Part shown: one piece after another, positions 24,891-34,737 of the stretch
How positions within the stretch are numbered: the first letter of the stretch is position 1
How the letters are laid out: every line of letters starts with the position of its first letter
NCBI RefSeq assembly: GCF_021568905.1
Contig: NZ_JAKGSB010000002.1
Coordinates: 1-64,000 of the forward strand
Direction of reading: 5' to 3'
Origin: Zavarzinia marina
Lineage (GTDB): Bacteria; Pseudomonadota; Alphaproteobacteria; Zavarziniales; Zavarziniaceae
Length of the DNA stretch: 64,000 nucleotides
The notes under the pieces: model-generated
What the model was told of the DNA's origin: nothing
Databases searched by the model: none
Seen by the model: only the letters and a program-made list of their open reading frames with translations
Translations under genes and position numbers: made by a program

Positions 24891-27800
24891 ATGAGGGGTC
24901 TCGCCCATCCGAACACGCGCCGCGGCCTGAAGCTGGCGACCAGCGCGCTTGCCCTTCTCGCCGCCCAGGGCCTCTGGAACGCGGCGCTGGCCAATCCGAC
25001 CGGCGGCACCGTCACCGGCGGCAGCGCCACCATCGCCACCAGGCCCGGCACGGTCACCGTCCGCCAGGGCAGCGACCGCGCCGTCATCGAATGGCAGGAC
25101 TTCTCGGTCGACGCGGGCGAGACGACGCGCTTCGTCCAGCCCAGCGCCTCGTCCGTCACCCTGAACCGGGTGACCGGCGACAATGCCTCGGTCATCAACG
25201 GACGGGTGACCGCCAACGGCAACGTCTTCCTGGTCAACCGCAACGGCGTCCTGGTCGGCGCCGATGCCGTGGTGGACGTCGGCGGTCTCGTCGCCACCAC
25301 GACCGACATCGACGACGGCGCCTTCATGGCCGGCAGCGGCCATTTCGACCGGCCGACCGGCAATCCGGGCGCGGTGATCGCCAACGAAGGCGCCATCACC
25401 GTCGCCGACAAGGGCATCGCCGCCCTGGTCGGGCCGACGGTCGAGAACCACGGCGTGATCGCGGCGCGTCTCGGCACCGTCGCCCTCGGCTCGGCCGAGA
25501 CCTTCACCGTCGATCTGGCGGGCGACGGCCTGATCAGCTTCGACACCGGCCAGCCGGTGAACCGCGACGGCGGCACCGCCCAGGTCACCAACGCCGGCAC
25601 GATCGCGGCCGAGGGCGGCACCGTGGTGCTCAGCGCCGGCCAGGCCGCCTCCGTGGTCGACAAGGCGATCGACATGACCGGCGTCGTCACCGCGTCCTCG
25701 GTCTCGTCCGAGGGCGGCGTGATCGTGCTCTCGGGCGGCGCGGGCGAGACATCGGTCAGCGGCACGCTCGACGTTTCGGGCACCAGGGGCGGCGCCATCG
25801 AGGTGACGGGCGACACCGTCGGTATCGAGGCCGGCGCGAGGCTGGATGCCAGCGGCGAGACGGGCGGCGGCACCATCAAGGTCGGTGGCGACCTGAAGGG
25901 CGGCGGCACCACTCCGCACGCCAGAAAGACCGCGGTCGCCGAAGGTGCCACGCTCGATGCCTCGGCGACCGAAAACGGCGACGGCGGCCTGATCGTCGTC
26001 TGGTCCGACGCCAGCACCTTCTTCGGCGCCGACGCCGTCGCCCGGGGTGGCGCCGAGGGCGGCGACGGCGGCCTGATCGAAACCTCCTCCGCGTCGGCGC
26101 TGAGTTTCGGCGATTTCTCCATCGACGCGAGCGCAAGCGCCGGCCAGGCCGGCGAATGGCTGATCGACCCGGCGGACGTCGTGATCGGCGACGGCGAAGC
26201 GCCGCCGCTGACCTCCAATCCCTTCGATCCGGTTTCCGCCCTCAACTTCATCCAGACCGCTTCCATCGTCTCGGTGCTGGCGACCGGAACCGACGTCACC
26301 ATCAACACCGGCGCGACCGGCGACGGCATTGCGGGCGAGGGCGCCATCAATCAGACGGTGATCGACGCGCTCTTCCCCAATGCGGAAGATGCGGTGATCG
26401 AAACCGGCAGCATCGCCTTCCTGGGCAATCCCGAGGCCTTCGCCATCGGCGGCGACGGCAGCGCCAAACTGACCCTGAACGCGGTCGGCGGCATCGTCTG
26501 GCAGGGCTCGCTGGACGTCACCGGCGATTTCACCCTGGAAGCCAACGCGGGCAAGGCCATCGTCTTCTTCTCGGGCGGCGTGAAGGCCAACACGATCGAT
26601 CTGCACGGTTGCATGACGGTGTCCAATTGCGGCATCCCCGAGTCCGAACTGGGGAACGCCCATTTCGGCATCGCGCTGATCCCCGTCGCCAGCGACCAGG
26701 ATACGGTCCTGCTGTCGGGCGAGACGGTCAATATGTTCGGCGGGCTCGGCGGCGTCCTGATTTCGGAACGCGCGACGGTCGAGGCCGGCACCGCCCTGAA
26801 CCTGCAGGGCCAGGGCGAATTCGCCTTTGTCTTCGATCCCCTCGCCACCATCGGCGCGGGCGACGGCGCGACCGCCAGCTTCCTGCCCGCCTTCGATGGC
26901 GGCGACCTGGAGATCGTGGCCCGCGACGGGGAGGATTCGTCGAACGCCGGTATCGACCAGTTCGACCTGGCGGCGCTTTCGGCCTTCGAGACCATCGCCC
27001 TGCGCACCGGCGCGGGCGTCGCCACCCTCGGCGGCACCGATCCGCTGGGCGGCGACGGCAGTATCCGGATCGGCGGCGCGTCGGGCGGCGCCACGGTGAA
27101 GGCCGCCGGCAATCTGGTGCTCGAAGCGGGCGACGGCGGCAGCGTCCGCATGGACGGCGGCGCCGCGCTGGAAACCGGCGGCGATCTCGACATCTCGAGC
27201 GGGAACGAGATCGATCTCGCGGGCGGCGTGACCGTCGGCGGCGACCTGCGCGCCGCGGCCGAAACCATCACCACCGACGGCAACATCGTCTCGACCGGCG
27301 GCGGCATCCGGCTGGACGGCGACGTCGTCGTCTTCGGCCCGACCACGCTGCGGGCCTCGGCCGACATCGACATCACCGGCAACGTGAACGCGGGCTTCTT
27401 CGATTTCGGCGAGTCGGCCGGCGCCTTCGCCGCCTTCGCCCTGGAACCCAGCGGGACCTCCCTCGTCGTCACCAGCGATCACGGCGCGGTCGATGTCGGG
27501 GGCGACATCGGCCTTTCCGAACCGCTCGACGATCTCGTCATCAGCGCGGCGACGACCATCGACGTCGGCTCGGTCGTCGTGAACGGCTTCGCCAGCCTGA
27601 CGGCGCCGCTCACCCATCTGAGGGGCGATCGCTACGACATCGGCGCCTTCTTCGAAGTGATCGGCGCCACGCTGCTGTGCACCGACGTCGAGATCGACGC
27701 GGGCGGCGACGTCCTCTTCGCCGGCACGATCGACGCCGAGGCGGAAGCTCCCTCGACTGCGCTCGACGTGGACGCCTTCGGTTCCATCGCCATCAAGGAC

Positions 27801-29432
27801 AGGGTGGGCGGCGACAACCCGATCACCGCCCTTGTTCTCGAGGCGGGCGACCGCATCTCGCTCGCCGGCGCCACCACCCTGCTCGATCAGGGCTACGACG
27901 CGACGGGCGGCGGCACGATCCACGGCATTTTCGACAGCGGCGGCGTCTTCGGCTTCCTCGGCGATCTCGAACTGGCCGGCGACACCACGATTTCGGCCGT
28001 GAGCAGCATCCTGTTCGACGGCACCATCGACAACGCGGAAGGCGAGGGCCGGGCCTCCCTGGTCCTCAACAACGAGACCGGCTCCGTGATCGCCATCGGG
28101 CCGATCGGCGCGATCAGCCCGCTCCAGGATCTCGACATCGCCGCGCCCGGGGGCGTCGTCAGCCTGGGCGACACCAAGGTCGCGGGCGACCTGCGGGTCG
28201 ATGCCGCCACCATGGTCCCCTTCGGCACGCAGTACGAGGCCGGGGGCTTCATGCGTTTCGGCGCCAACATGATCCTGGCGGAAGAGGGCACCTATGGCTT
28301 CGAGGCCGGCGGCGACGTGACCTTCTCGGGCATCATCGACGCGGCCTCGACCGGGGACTATCACCTCGTCGTGCGCTCCACCGGTGGCGATGCCCGTCTG
28401 CTCGGCGCGATCGGCACCGTCATCGGCCCGCTCTCCTCGATCGAGGTCGAGGCGCGCGACCGCGTGATGACGCGCGACACCTTCAGAACCACCGGCGACC
28501 AGCGGTATTTCGGCGGCGAAATCATCCTCGGCACCGGGGCCATGACCAGCACCGAGGGCAACATCCTGATCCATGGCCCGGCGACCGTGACCGGCCCCGT
28601 CACCCTCGATGCGGCCGGCAATCTGAAGATGACCTCAACGGTCGACGGCACTTCCGGCGACGGCATCCTGAGCGGCGAATTGGACCTGATCGCGGGCGAC
28701 CGTCTCGACGTGCTCGGCGAGGTCGGCATGGCCTCGCCCCTGCTCGGCTTCAGACTGACCGCCGGCACCGCCATCGATCCGCCGTCGGCCATCACCTTTG
28801 GCCCGCAAGTCTATTCCGCGCCGGTGATCGTCCTCTCCGGCTCGGAATACGCCACCCATGGCGGCGCTTTCACCACCATCGGCGAGCTCAGGCTCACGGC
28901 GCCGGCGGTGACGATCGATACGACCGACAGCCACGACTCGGCCTATGCCCTGGCTTCCGGCGACATCCTGCTCGACGGCCCGGTCCACGGTTTCGATGTG
29001 ATCCTCAACGCCGGTTCCGCCGGCATCACCGCGGGCGACGTCGCCTTCGACAGCCTGAAGGTTCTCGGCACCATGGGCAGCGCCGACATGGGCGGCACCA
29101 TCGGCGGCATCGCCGGCGAAGCCGCCGCGGGCGAGGTGATCCGCCCCGAAATCGTCGAGACCTATCTGTTCAACGGCTGCGTGATGGCGACCGACTGCGG
29201 CAACGGTGGCGGCGACGATTTCTTCCTGCCCGATCTCGAAGGCACGCTGACGGCGGGCCTGCCCCTGCCGCCGCCGGCCGGCGGGGACGAGCGGCTGTCA
29301 CCGCCGAACCTCCTCTTCGCGCGGACCTTCGATTTCATCGACGATCCCCGCTTCACCTTCTCGAACACGGGCAAGGACGGGCTTTGGCGCCTCGACCTGA
29401 GTTTCCCGGGCGCCGGGGGAGATCTGCCATGA
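24891..29432 (+). CDS. Giant filamentous-haemagglutinin exoprotein TpsA
   Basis: A 1513-residue secreted adhesin-like protein. The signal peptide ends near residue 35 (NAALA-N). The TPS/haemagglutination domain follows (about 36-290), with GSDRAVIEWQDFSVDAGETTRF, SVTLNRVTGDNASVINGRVTANG and the NxNG-type motif VNRNGVLVG. The middle is beta-helix-like G/D/A/V-rich repeats, with GEWLIDPADVVIGD at about 420, a block shared by many TpsA proteins. Only five cysteines occur: two C-x5-C pairs (574/580, 1430/1436) and Cys930. The paired motif near the C-terminus may tether the fibre. TpsB is 13 bases upstream, and its stop overlaps the CHAT gene start in ATGA. Confidence 0.93.
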   Translation: MRGLAHPNTRRGLKLATSALALLAAQGLWNAALANPTGGTVTGGSATIATRPGTVTVRQGSDRAVIEWQDFSVDAGETTRFVQPSASSVTLNRVTGDNASVINGRVTANGNVFLVNRNGVLVGADAVVDVGGLVATTTDIDDGAFMAGSGHFDRPTGNPGAVIANEGAITVADKGIAALVGPTVENHGVIAARLGTVALGSAETFTVDLAGDGLISFDTGQPVNRDGGTAQVTNAGTIAAEGGTVVLSAGQAASVVDKAIDMTGVVTASSVSSEGGVIVLSGGAGETSVSGTLDVSGTRGGAIEVTGDTVGIEAGARLDASGETGGGTIKVGGDLKGGGTTPHARKTAVAEGATLDASATENGDGGLIVVWSDASTFFGADAVARGGAEGGDGGLIETSSASALSFGDFSIDASASAGQAGEWLIDPADVVIGDGEAPPLTSNPFDPVSALNFIQTASIVSVLATGTDVTINTGATGDGIAGEGAINQTVIDALFPNAEDAVIETGSIAFLGNPEAFAIGGDGSAKLTLNAVGGIVWQGSLDVTGDFTLEANAGKAIVFFSGGVKANTIDLHGCMTVSNCGIPESELGNAHFGIALIPVASDQDTVLLSGETVNMFGGLGGVLISERATVEAGTALNLQGQGEFAFVFDPLATIGAGDGATASFLPAFDGGDLEIVARDGEDSSNAGIDQFDLAALSAFETIALRTGAGVATLGGTDPLGGDGSIRIGGASGGATVKAAGNLVLEAGDGGSVRMDGGAALETGGDLDISSGNEIDLAGGVTVGGDLRAAAETITTDGNIVSTGGGIRLDGDVVVFGPTTLRASADIDITGNVNAGFFDFGESAGAFAAFALEPSGTSLVVTSDHGAVDVGGDIGLSEPLDDLVISAATTIDVGSVVVNGFASLTAPLTHLRGDRYDIGAFFEVIGATLLCTDVEIDAGGDVLFAGTIDAEAEAPSTALDVDAFGSIAIKDRVGGDNPITALVLEAGDRISLAGATTLLDQGYDATGGGTIHGIFDSGGVFGFLGDLELAGDTTISAVSSILFDGTIDNAEGEGRASLVLNNETGSVIAIGPIGAISPLQDLDIAAPGGVVSLGDTKVAGDLRVDAATMVPFGTQYEAGGFMRFGANMILAEEGTYGFEAGGDVTFSGIIDAASTGDYHLVVRSTGGDARLLGAIGTVIGPLSSIEVEARDRVMTRDTFRTTGDQRYFGGEIILGTGAMTSTEGNILIHGPATVTGPVTLDAAGNLKMTSTVDGTSGDGILSGELDLIAGDRLDVLGEVGMASPLLGFRLTAGTAIDPPSAITFGPQVYSAPVIVLSGSEYATHGGAFTTIGELRLTAPAVTIDTTDSHDSAYALASGDILLDGPVHGFDVILNAGSAGITAGDVAFDSLKVLGTMGSADMGGTIGGIAGEAAAGEVIRPEIVETYLFNGCVMATDCGNGGGDDFFLPDLEGTLTAGLPLPPPAGGDERLSPPNLLFARTFDFIDDPRFTFSNTGKDGLWRLDLSFPGAGGDLP

Positions 29433-32419
29433 TCCGGCCGTCGTCCCTCAACGCCGTCCTGCTGGCGGCCGCTCTCGGCCTTGGCGGCTGCGCCGTCATC
29501 GACACCGGCATCGGCGTCCCGCGCGAGGCCGGCGGCAATCTGGTGGGCGAGGCATGCAGCGCCACCCTCCAGCCGGCCGGCGGCGGCGATCGCCTGACGA
29601 CCGTGCGGTGCGGCAGCTGGGAACAGCCGTCGGCGCGCGTGATCGAGCGGCCGGGAAGCGGCGATGCCGCCACCGCCATGGCCGATGCGGCGTGGCGCGC
29701 CACGATCGACAGCCGGATGCGCTGCGATGCGCCCCGTCCCACCGGCTTCGCCGGCGGGCTTTCGGGCCTGATCGCCGAATGCCGCCTGCTGAACGGCGGC
29801 TTCCCGATGGTGGCCCTGGCGATCGCGACCGAGGACCGCATGTTCCTGGCCGATACCATCCCGGCCGCCCTGCCCGTCGTGGAACGGGTCGTGCAGGCCT
29901 CGATCGGCCGGGGCGGGCTCGGCGCGGAAACGGTCGAATCCCGCGCCGTCGCCCTGATCCGCGCGGCGACCGGCCGCGACCTCACCGGTGCCGATACGCT
30001 GGACGCCTATTTCAACGCCATCGCCGGCGCGCAATATCAGGACACGGTACAGAATTTCGCGGCGGCCGAGGATCACTACCGCCGCGCCCTGATCGCGCAG
30101 GCCAACGCCGTCGGCCAGGACGATCCGGGCAGCGCCGATCCGCTGATGCATGTCGCCCTCGAACTGTCGAACCAGGGCCGCTTCGAGGAAGCCGCTCCCC
30201 TGTTCGACGAGGCGGAGCGTCTGGCCGCGCTCAGCGTGAATGCCGGCGACCTGCCCCGTCTCTATTCCTATCGCGCCATCGACGCCGCCAATCAGGACCG
30301 CCTGACCGATGCCCTCGCCATGGCCGAGCGGGCGACGGCGGCGCGCCGCGCCATCATCGAATCCGAGGGCGGCGGCGCGCTGGTCGCCGGCAATCTGATG
30401 GAAGGCACCGGCACCGGCGACCTGCTCGGCGCCGGCGGCGGTTCCGATTCGATCCAGGCGATCGAACTGGCGCAGAGCCTGCACACCGAGGCCGCCCTGC
30501 GGCTCCGCCTCGGCGATCCGGAAGGGGCGGAGCAGAAGGCGGACGAGGCGCTGGCCACCGTGCGCGCCTTCCGCGCCGCGCCGCCCTGGTGGCTGCCGCA
30601 ATTCCTGGAGACGCGCGCCATGATCGCCGCCGCCCGGGGCGAGACCGGGAGTGCCGCCGCCATCCAGGGCGATGCCGTGGTGCTGTGGCGCGACGCCCTG
30701 CCGGGGGCCGCCCCCGAAGGCTTCGCCGATCTGGCGCTCGGGCAATATCTCCATGCCGCGGGGCGGACCGGGGCCGCGCTCGATGCCTATCGCGCCGGCT
30801 TCGCCATTCTCGATGCGCGGGGCGCCGAGATCCGCCCGCGCGAATTGATCGGCTTCCTCGACGTCGCCAGTGCCGTCGCCGAGGCGGTGCCGGAGCAGGC
30901 CGACGCCCTGCGTGTCGAAATGTTCCAGGCGATGCAGCTCATGCGCTCGGGCATCACCAGCCGCACCGTCAGCCTCGCGACCGCGCGCCTCGCCGCCGGC
31001 GATCAGGAGGTCGGCGCCCTGATCCGCGCCCAGCAGGAGAACGAGCGCAGGCGCTATGCCATCGTCGCCCGGATGAACAGCCTTCTTGCGGTGCCGGCCG
31101 AGATCCGCGACGTCCAGGCCGTGACGGCACTGCGCGGCGAACTGGCCGAGGCCGAGACCGAGGGCCAGACGCTGGACGCCACCCTCCAGGCCGCCTCCAC
31201 CGGCTATCGCCAGCTCCTGGCGACGCCGGTCGAGGCGAAAGACCTGCAGGGCCAGATGAAGCCCGGAGAGGCGCTGGTCGCCTTCGCCAGTTCCGAGACC
31301 GCGACCTATGGCTTTCTGGTCATGGCCGACCGCCTGCGCAGCTGGCGCATCGATGCCGGCGACCGCGCCCTCGGCGATGTCGTCCTGAACCTGCGCCGGG
31401 GCATCACGCCCGGCCGCAAGGGCCTGCCGCGCTTCCCGGTCGATCTCTCGCATCAGCTCTATCAGGCGCTCTTCGGGCCGGTGGCGGAAGACCTCGCCGA
31501 TGTGACCAGCCTGGTGACCACGGCCAACGGCCCGCTCGCCTCCATCCCCTTCGCGCTGCTGGTCGCGGGCGAGGTCGGGCCCGGCGCCCGGACCTATGCC
31601 GACGTCGACTGGATGGTACGCCATCAGGCACTGGCCATGGTGCCCTCGGTTCGCGCCTTCGCCGACCTGCGGAGCCTGGGGACGACTTCCGGCGGAACCG
31701 AGGCCCTGGTCGGCTTCGGCGACTATCGCCCGCCGCGCGATCTCGAAGCCCTGTTCTCGACCCTGCCCGACGATTGCGCCCGCGACCGCCGGGTGCTCGG
31801 CGCGCTCGGCGCCCTGCCGAATACCGCCGGCGAATTGCGCCGGGTCGCCGGCCTCGTCGGGACCGGACAGAGCCAGCTGGTGCTGGGCGAGGATTTCACC
31901 AAGCCGGCGGTGACCGGTCGGGACCTGTCGGATTACCGCATCGTCTATTTCGCCACCCATGCCGTTCTCGCCAGCGAGATCCGCTGCTTCGCCGAGCCGG
32001 CGCTGCTGGTCACGCCCGCCCCCGGCGAGGATGCCGACAGCGCCCTCCTCAAGCTGAGCGACATCCTGAACCTGCATCTCGACGCCGATCTCGTCGTGCT
32101 GTCCGCCTGCAACACCGGCGGCACCGACGGCAAGAGCGGCGGCGAAGCCCTGTCGGGGCTGGCGCGGGCCTTCTTCTATGCCGGGGCCCGGCGCCTCGTC
32201 GTCTCCCACTGGCAGGTGCCCGATACCTCCACCGCCAATCTGATGGTCGGCCTGTTCGACGGCAGCGTGGCCGAAGTCGGCGGTGCGGCGGCCCTGCAAC
32301 GGGCCCAGGTCGCCGTGATCGACGGTGCCGGCAAGGGCCTGCCGGCGGACTGGTCGCACCCTCTGTTCTGGGCCGGTTTCAGCGCCATCGGCGACGGCAC
32401 CGGCATTTCCCCGCGCTGA
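29429..32419 (+). CDS. CHAT-domain (caspase-like) lipoprotein with TPR-like repeats
   Basis: A 996-residue lipoprotein. The lipobox L-G-G-C puts lipidated Cys21 after a hydrophobic leader. The middle (about 200-480) is helical with TPR-like blocks (AAEDHYRRALIAQANAVGQDDPGSADPLMHVALELSNQGRFEEAAPLFDEAE-type). The C-terminal CHAT domain (about 690-990) has the protease dyad: His844 in YFATHAV and Cys894 in VLSACNTGG, followed by GGEALSGLARAFFYAGARRLVVSHW, a hallmark block. Start ATG 29429 overlaps the tpsA stop by 4 bases, so synthesis is coupled. CHAT proteins are clan CD cysteine proteases; here the natural candidates for substrate or partner are TpsA and TpsB. Side of the membrane after sorting is unknown. 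Confidence 0.9.
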   Translation: MIRPSSLNAVLLAAALGLGGCAVIDTGIGVPREAGGNLVGEACSATLQPAGGGDRLTTVRCGSWEQPSARVIERPGSGDAATAMADAAWRATIDSRMRCDAPRPTGFAGGLSGLIAECRLLNGGFPMVALAIATEDRMFLADTIPAALPVVERVVQASIGRGGLGAETVESRAVALIRAATGRDLTGADTLDAYFNAIAGAQYQDTVQNFAAAEDHYRRALIAQANAVGQDDPGSADPLMHVALELSNQGRFEEAAPLFDEAERLAALSVNAGDLPRLYSYRAIDAANQDRLTDALAMAERATAARRAIIESEGGGALVAGNLMEGTGTGDLLGAGGGSDSIQAIELAQSLHTEAALRLRLGDPEGAEQKADEALATVRAFRAAPPWWLPQFLETRAMIAAARGETGSAAAIQGDAVVLWRDALPGAAPEGFADLALGQYLHAAGRTGAALDAYRAGFAILDARGAEIRPRELIGFLDVASAVAEAVPEQADALRVEMFQAMQLMRSGITSRTVSLATARLAAGDQEVGALIRAQQENERRRYAIVARMNSLLAVPAEIRDVQAVTALRGELAEAETEGQTLDATLQAASTGYRQLLATPVEAKDLQGQMKPGEALVAFASSETATYGFLVMADRLRSWRIDAGDRALGDVVLNLRRGITPGRKGLPRFPVDLSHQLYQALFGPVAEDLADVTSLVTTANGPLASIPFALLVAGEVGPGARTYADVDWMVRHQALAMVPSVRAFADLRSLGTTSGGTEALVGFGDYRPPRDLEALFSTLPDDCARDRRVLGALGALPNTAGELRRVAGLVGTGQSQLVLGEDFTKPAVTGRDLSDYRIVYFATHAVLASEIRCFAEPALLVTPAPGEDADSALLKLSDILNLHLDADLVVLSACNTGGTDGKSGGEALSGLARAFFYAGARRLVVSHWQVPDTSTANLMVGLFDGSVAEVGGAAALQRAQVAVIDGAGKGLPADWSHPLFWAGFSAIGDGTGISPR

Positions 32420-32427
32420 CCGCGGTC

Positions 32428-33765
32428 ATGGTCCGTTCCCTGCACCACCCGTCGATCCACGACTATGGCCGGACGGTTCCCAGCTGGTGGGCCGCCTCCG
32501 CCGGCAAGGGACCCGACGCGCCACCGCTGAAGGGTACCGTGCAGGCTGAAGTCGCGGTCATCGGCGCCGGCGTCACCGGCCTCAATGCCGCCCTCGCCCT
32601 GGCGCGGGCCGGCGTCTCCGCCGTGGTCGTCGACGCGGCCCCCCTCGGCTGGGGCGCATCCGGACGGAACGGCGGCTTCTGCTGCCTCGGATCGTCGAAA
32701 CGGTCCTGGCAACAGATCATCCGGCAGTTCGGCCTGGCCGAGGCCCGGCGCTTCTTCAACCTCCAGGCGGCGGCGATCGACCATGTCCGCGACGTCATCG
32801 CGGAACACGCCATCGCCTGCGACAAGGGCCCGCCGGGCGAGCTGATCTTCGCCCATCATCGCCATGCCAGGGCCCGCCTCGAGGCCGAAGCGGAAATGAT
32901 GCGCGACGTGTTCCGGGTGGATGCCCTGATGATGTCGCGGGCGGACCTGCGCGAGTTCGGCCTCGTCACCGGGGAGAACCGGCCCGGCCTGATGGTGCCC
33001 CACGGCTTTCCCCTGCACCCGCTGAAGTATCTTCACGGCCTGGCACGGGCGGTGCTGGCGGCGGGGGTGCCGGTGCATGGCGAAAGCCCGGTGACCGCCT
33101 GGACGCGGGAAGGCGCGCGACACCGCCTGGTCACGCCGGGGGGCGAAGTCCTCGCGGATCGGGTGGCGGTGGCGACCGCCGGCTTCACCCGCGAGGATCT
33201 CTCGCCCGCCTTCGCCGGCCGCCTGCTGCCCGTGCTGTCGAACATCATCGTCACGAAACCGATCGACAGGGCCGCGCGCATTGCCCAGGGCTTCACCAGC
33301 CGGACCATGTGCGCCGACAGCCGGCGCCTGCTGCACTACTTCCGCCTGCTGCCGGACGGGCGGCTGCTGTTCGGGGCGCGCGGCGGCATTTCGGCGGCGC
33401 CGGGGGCGGAACCCGCCATGAAGGCGCGCCTGGAAGGCGATCTGGCGCGGATGTTCCCCGCCTTCGCCGGGGTCGGGGTCGACTACTTCTGGCGCGGCCT
33501 GACCGACATCACCTTCGACCGCCTGCCCCATCTCGGCACCGTGGAGGACGGCAGCGTCCATTATCTGCTGGGGTTCCACGGCAACGGCCTCGCCATGGGC
33601 AGCCTGGGCGGGGCCATGATGGGGGCGCGGCTGGCCGGCCTGCCGGTCGATCTGCCGGCGGCGATCAGCCGGCCGCTGCCGCGCTTTCCCCTGTCCGCGC
33701 TGCGCCAGACCTATCTGCGCGCGGCCTATGCCGCCTATGGTCTAGGCGACCGCCTGGGCCGCTGA
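32428..33765 (+). CDS. FAD-dependent oxidoreductase, DAO/PuuB-like
   Basis: A 445-residue D-amino-acid-oxidase-fold flavoprotein. The dinucleotide motif GAGVTGLNAALALARAG is at about residues 47-63, GWGASGRNGGF follows, and GFHGNGLAMGSLGG is the late FAD-contact block. The N-terminal YGRTVPSWWAAS and the overall plan match gamma-glutamylputrescine-oxidase-like proteins that oxidise amines or amino acids. The ATG lies 8 bases after the CHAT stop, so it is probably the last gene of the secretion operon, though its role there is not obvious. The last 24 bases overlap the convergent epoxide-hydrolase-like gene. Confidence 0.88.
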   Translation: MVRSLHHPSIHDYGRTVPSWWAASAGKGPDAPPLKGTVQAEVAVIGAGVTGLNAALALARAGVSAVVVDAAPLGWGASGRNGGFCCLGSSKRSWQQIIRQFGLAEARRFFNLQAAAIDHVRDVIAEHAIACDKGPPGELIFAHHRHARARLEAEAEMMRDVFRVDALMMSRADLREFGLVTGENRPGLMVPHGFPLHPLKYLHGLARAVLAAGVPVHGESPVTAWTREGARHRLVTPGGEVLADRVAVATAGFTREDLSPAFAGRLLPVLSNIIVTKPIDRAARIAQGFTSRTMCADSRRLLHYFRLLPDGRLLFGARGGISAAPGAEPAMKARLEGDLARMFPAFAGVGVDYFWRGLTDITFDRLPHLGTVEDGSVHYLLGFHGNGLAMGSLGGAMMGARLAGLPVDLPAAISRPLPRFPLSALRQTYLRAAYAAYGLGDRLGR

Positions 33766-34674
33766 GGCGGCGGCACGGCGCAGGTGCGCGACGATCAGCG
33801 GATTGACCACCTCGGGCTTCTCGAGGTGTAGGAAATGGCCCGCATCCTCGATGATCTCGAGGGCGACGCCGCCCGGGTAGTCCTCCGCCCTTATGCCGAT
33901 GCGGAAGGCATCGACCGAGAAGCAGCCGTCGCGCGTGCCGGCCAGGATCAGGCTCGGCTTCTCGATCCGGCGCGAGGCGCGGCGCACCCCTTCCTTGAAG
34001 CGCCCGGTGAAGGGCGAGGCGAGACAGCGGTAGTAGCCGAGCGCGGCCTTCTTCACGCCGGGCCGCGCCAGGGTCTGCTTCACATGATCCAGCATGCCGT
34101 CGGGCGGCGTCCATTTCGGCGACCAGCGCCGCCACAGGAGGTCGATGAAGGCCCAGTCGTCCCGCGCCACCAGCCAGTCGGCGACGCCGCGTGCCTGAAA
34201 GACGCCGATGTACCAGAACGGCAGCGCCAGCCAGGGGGCGCGGGCCGCGATCGCCGTCAGCCGGCCGGTCGGCGGGATCGCGATGGCGGTCCAGCTGGCC
34301 AGGAGGTCCGGCCGGTCGGCGGCGACGACATGGCCCATGACGGCCCCCCAATCGTGCCCGATCAGATGCACGGCGCCGCCGTCCGCCAGCTTCTCCATCA
34401 GACGGCCCAGGACGTCGGCCACGCCCGCGATCGTGTAGTCGCCATTCGCCTGGATCGAGGACGGCTCATAGCCCGGCATCAGGGGGGCGATGGCGCGAAA
34501 GCCCGCCGCCGCCAGGTCGGCGCCCAGGCCGTCGAAGGTCCGATTGTCGTCGGGAAAGCCGTGCAGGCAGAGGGCGAGGGGCGCACCGGCACCACCGCCC
34601 GCCGGAAGGAATTCCAAGGCCGAGACGGTTTCCGGCCCCAGTTCGATCGAAATCTCGCGAATCTCGCCCGTCAT
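33742..34674 (-). CDS. Alpha/beta hydrolase with Asp nucleophile, epoxide-hydrolase-like
   Basis: A 310-residue alpha/beta hydrolase. The oxyanion motif HGFPDD (about 39-44) and nucleophile elbow GHDWGAVMG, with Asp108 in place of serine, point to the epoxide hydrolase/haloalkane dehalogenase branch. A C-terminal DAGHFLHLEKPE supplies the catalytic histidine. ATG 34674 is used with a GGGAGAGGG-type site upstream; the longer ORF adds an unconvincing tail. It converges on the flavoprotein gene with a 24-base overlap and starts 64 bases after cheR ends. Substrate unknown. Confidence 0.85.
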   Translation of the reverse strand: MTGEIREISIELGPETVSALEFLPAGGGAGAPLALCLHGFPDDNRTFDGLGADLAAAGFRAIAPLMPGYEPSSIQANGDYTIAGVADVLGRLMEKLADGGAVHLIGHDWGAVMGHVVAADRPDLLASWTAIAIPPTGRLTAIAARAPWLALPFWYIGVFQARGVADWLVARDDWAFIDLLWRRWSPKWTPPDGMLDHVKQTLARPGVKKAALGYYRCLASPFTGRFKEGVRRASRRIEKPSLILAGTRDGCFSVDAFRIGIRAEDYPGGVALEIIEDAGHFLHLEKPEVVNPLIVAHLRRAAASAAQAVA

Positions 34675-34737
34675 GTCGCCCTCTCCCTTCCGGTTTTCGG
34701 CAGTCTGGCGACAGGCGCGGGTCCGGACAACCACGTC

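Noticed and set aside
24726-28574. 1282-codon minus-strand frame opposite tpsA
   Set aside because: Mirror of the repetitive GC-rich TpsA coding sequence; no ribosome site or domain. The minus-strand frame at 23957-26350 is rejected for the same reason.
25091-29428. N-terminal extension of the CHAT gene frame back into tpsA
   Set aside because: The frame is open but is arginine-rich noise; the true start at 29429 opens a lipoprotein signal and overlaps the tpsA stop.
29554-32427. Extension of the flavoprotein frame back into the CHAT gene
   Set aside because: Same reason: shadow frame; the real N-terminus with the FAD motif begins after 32428.
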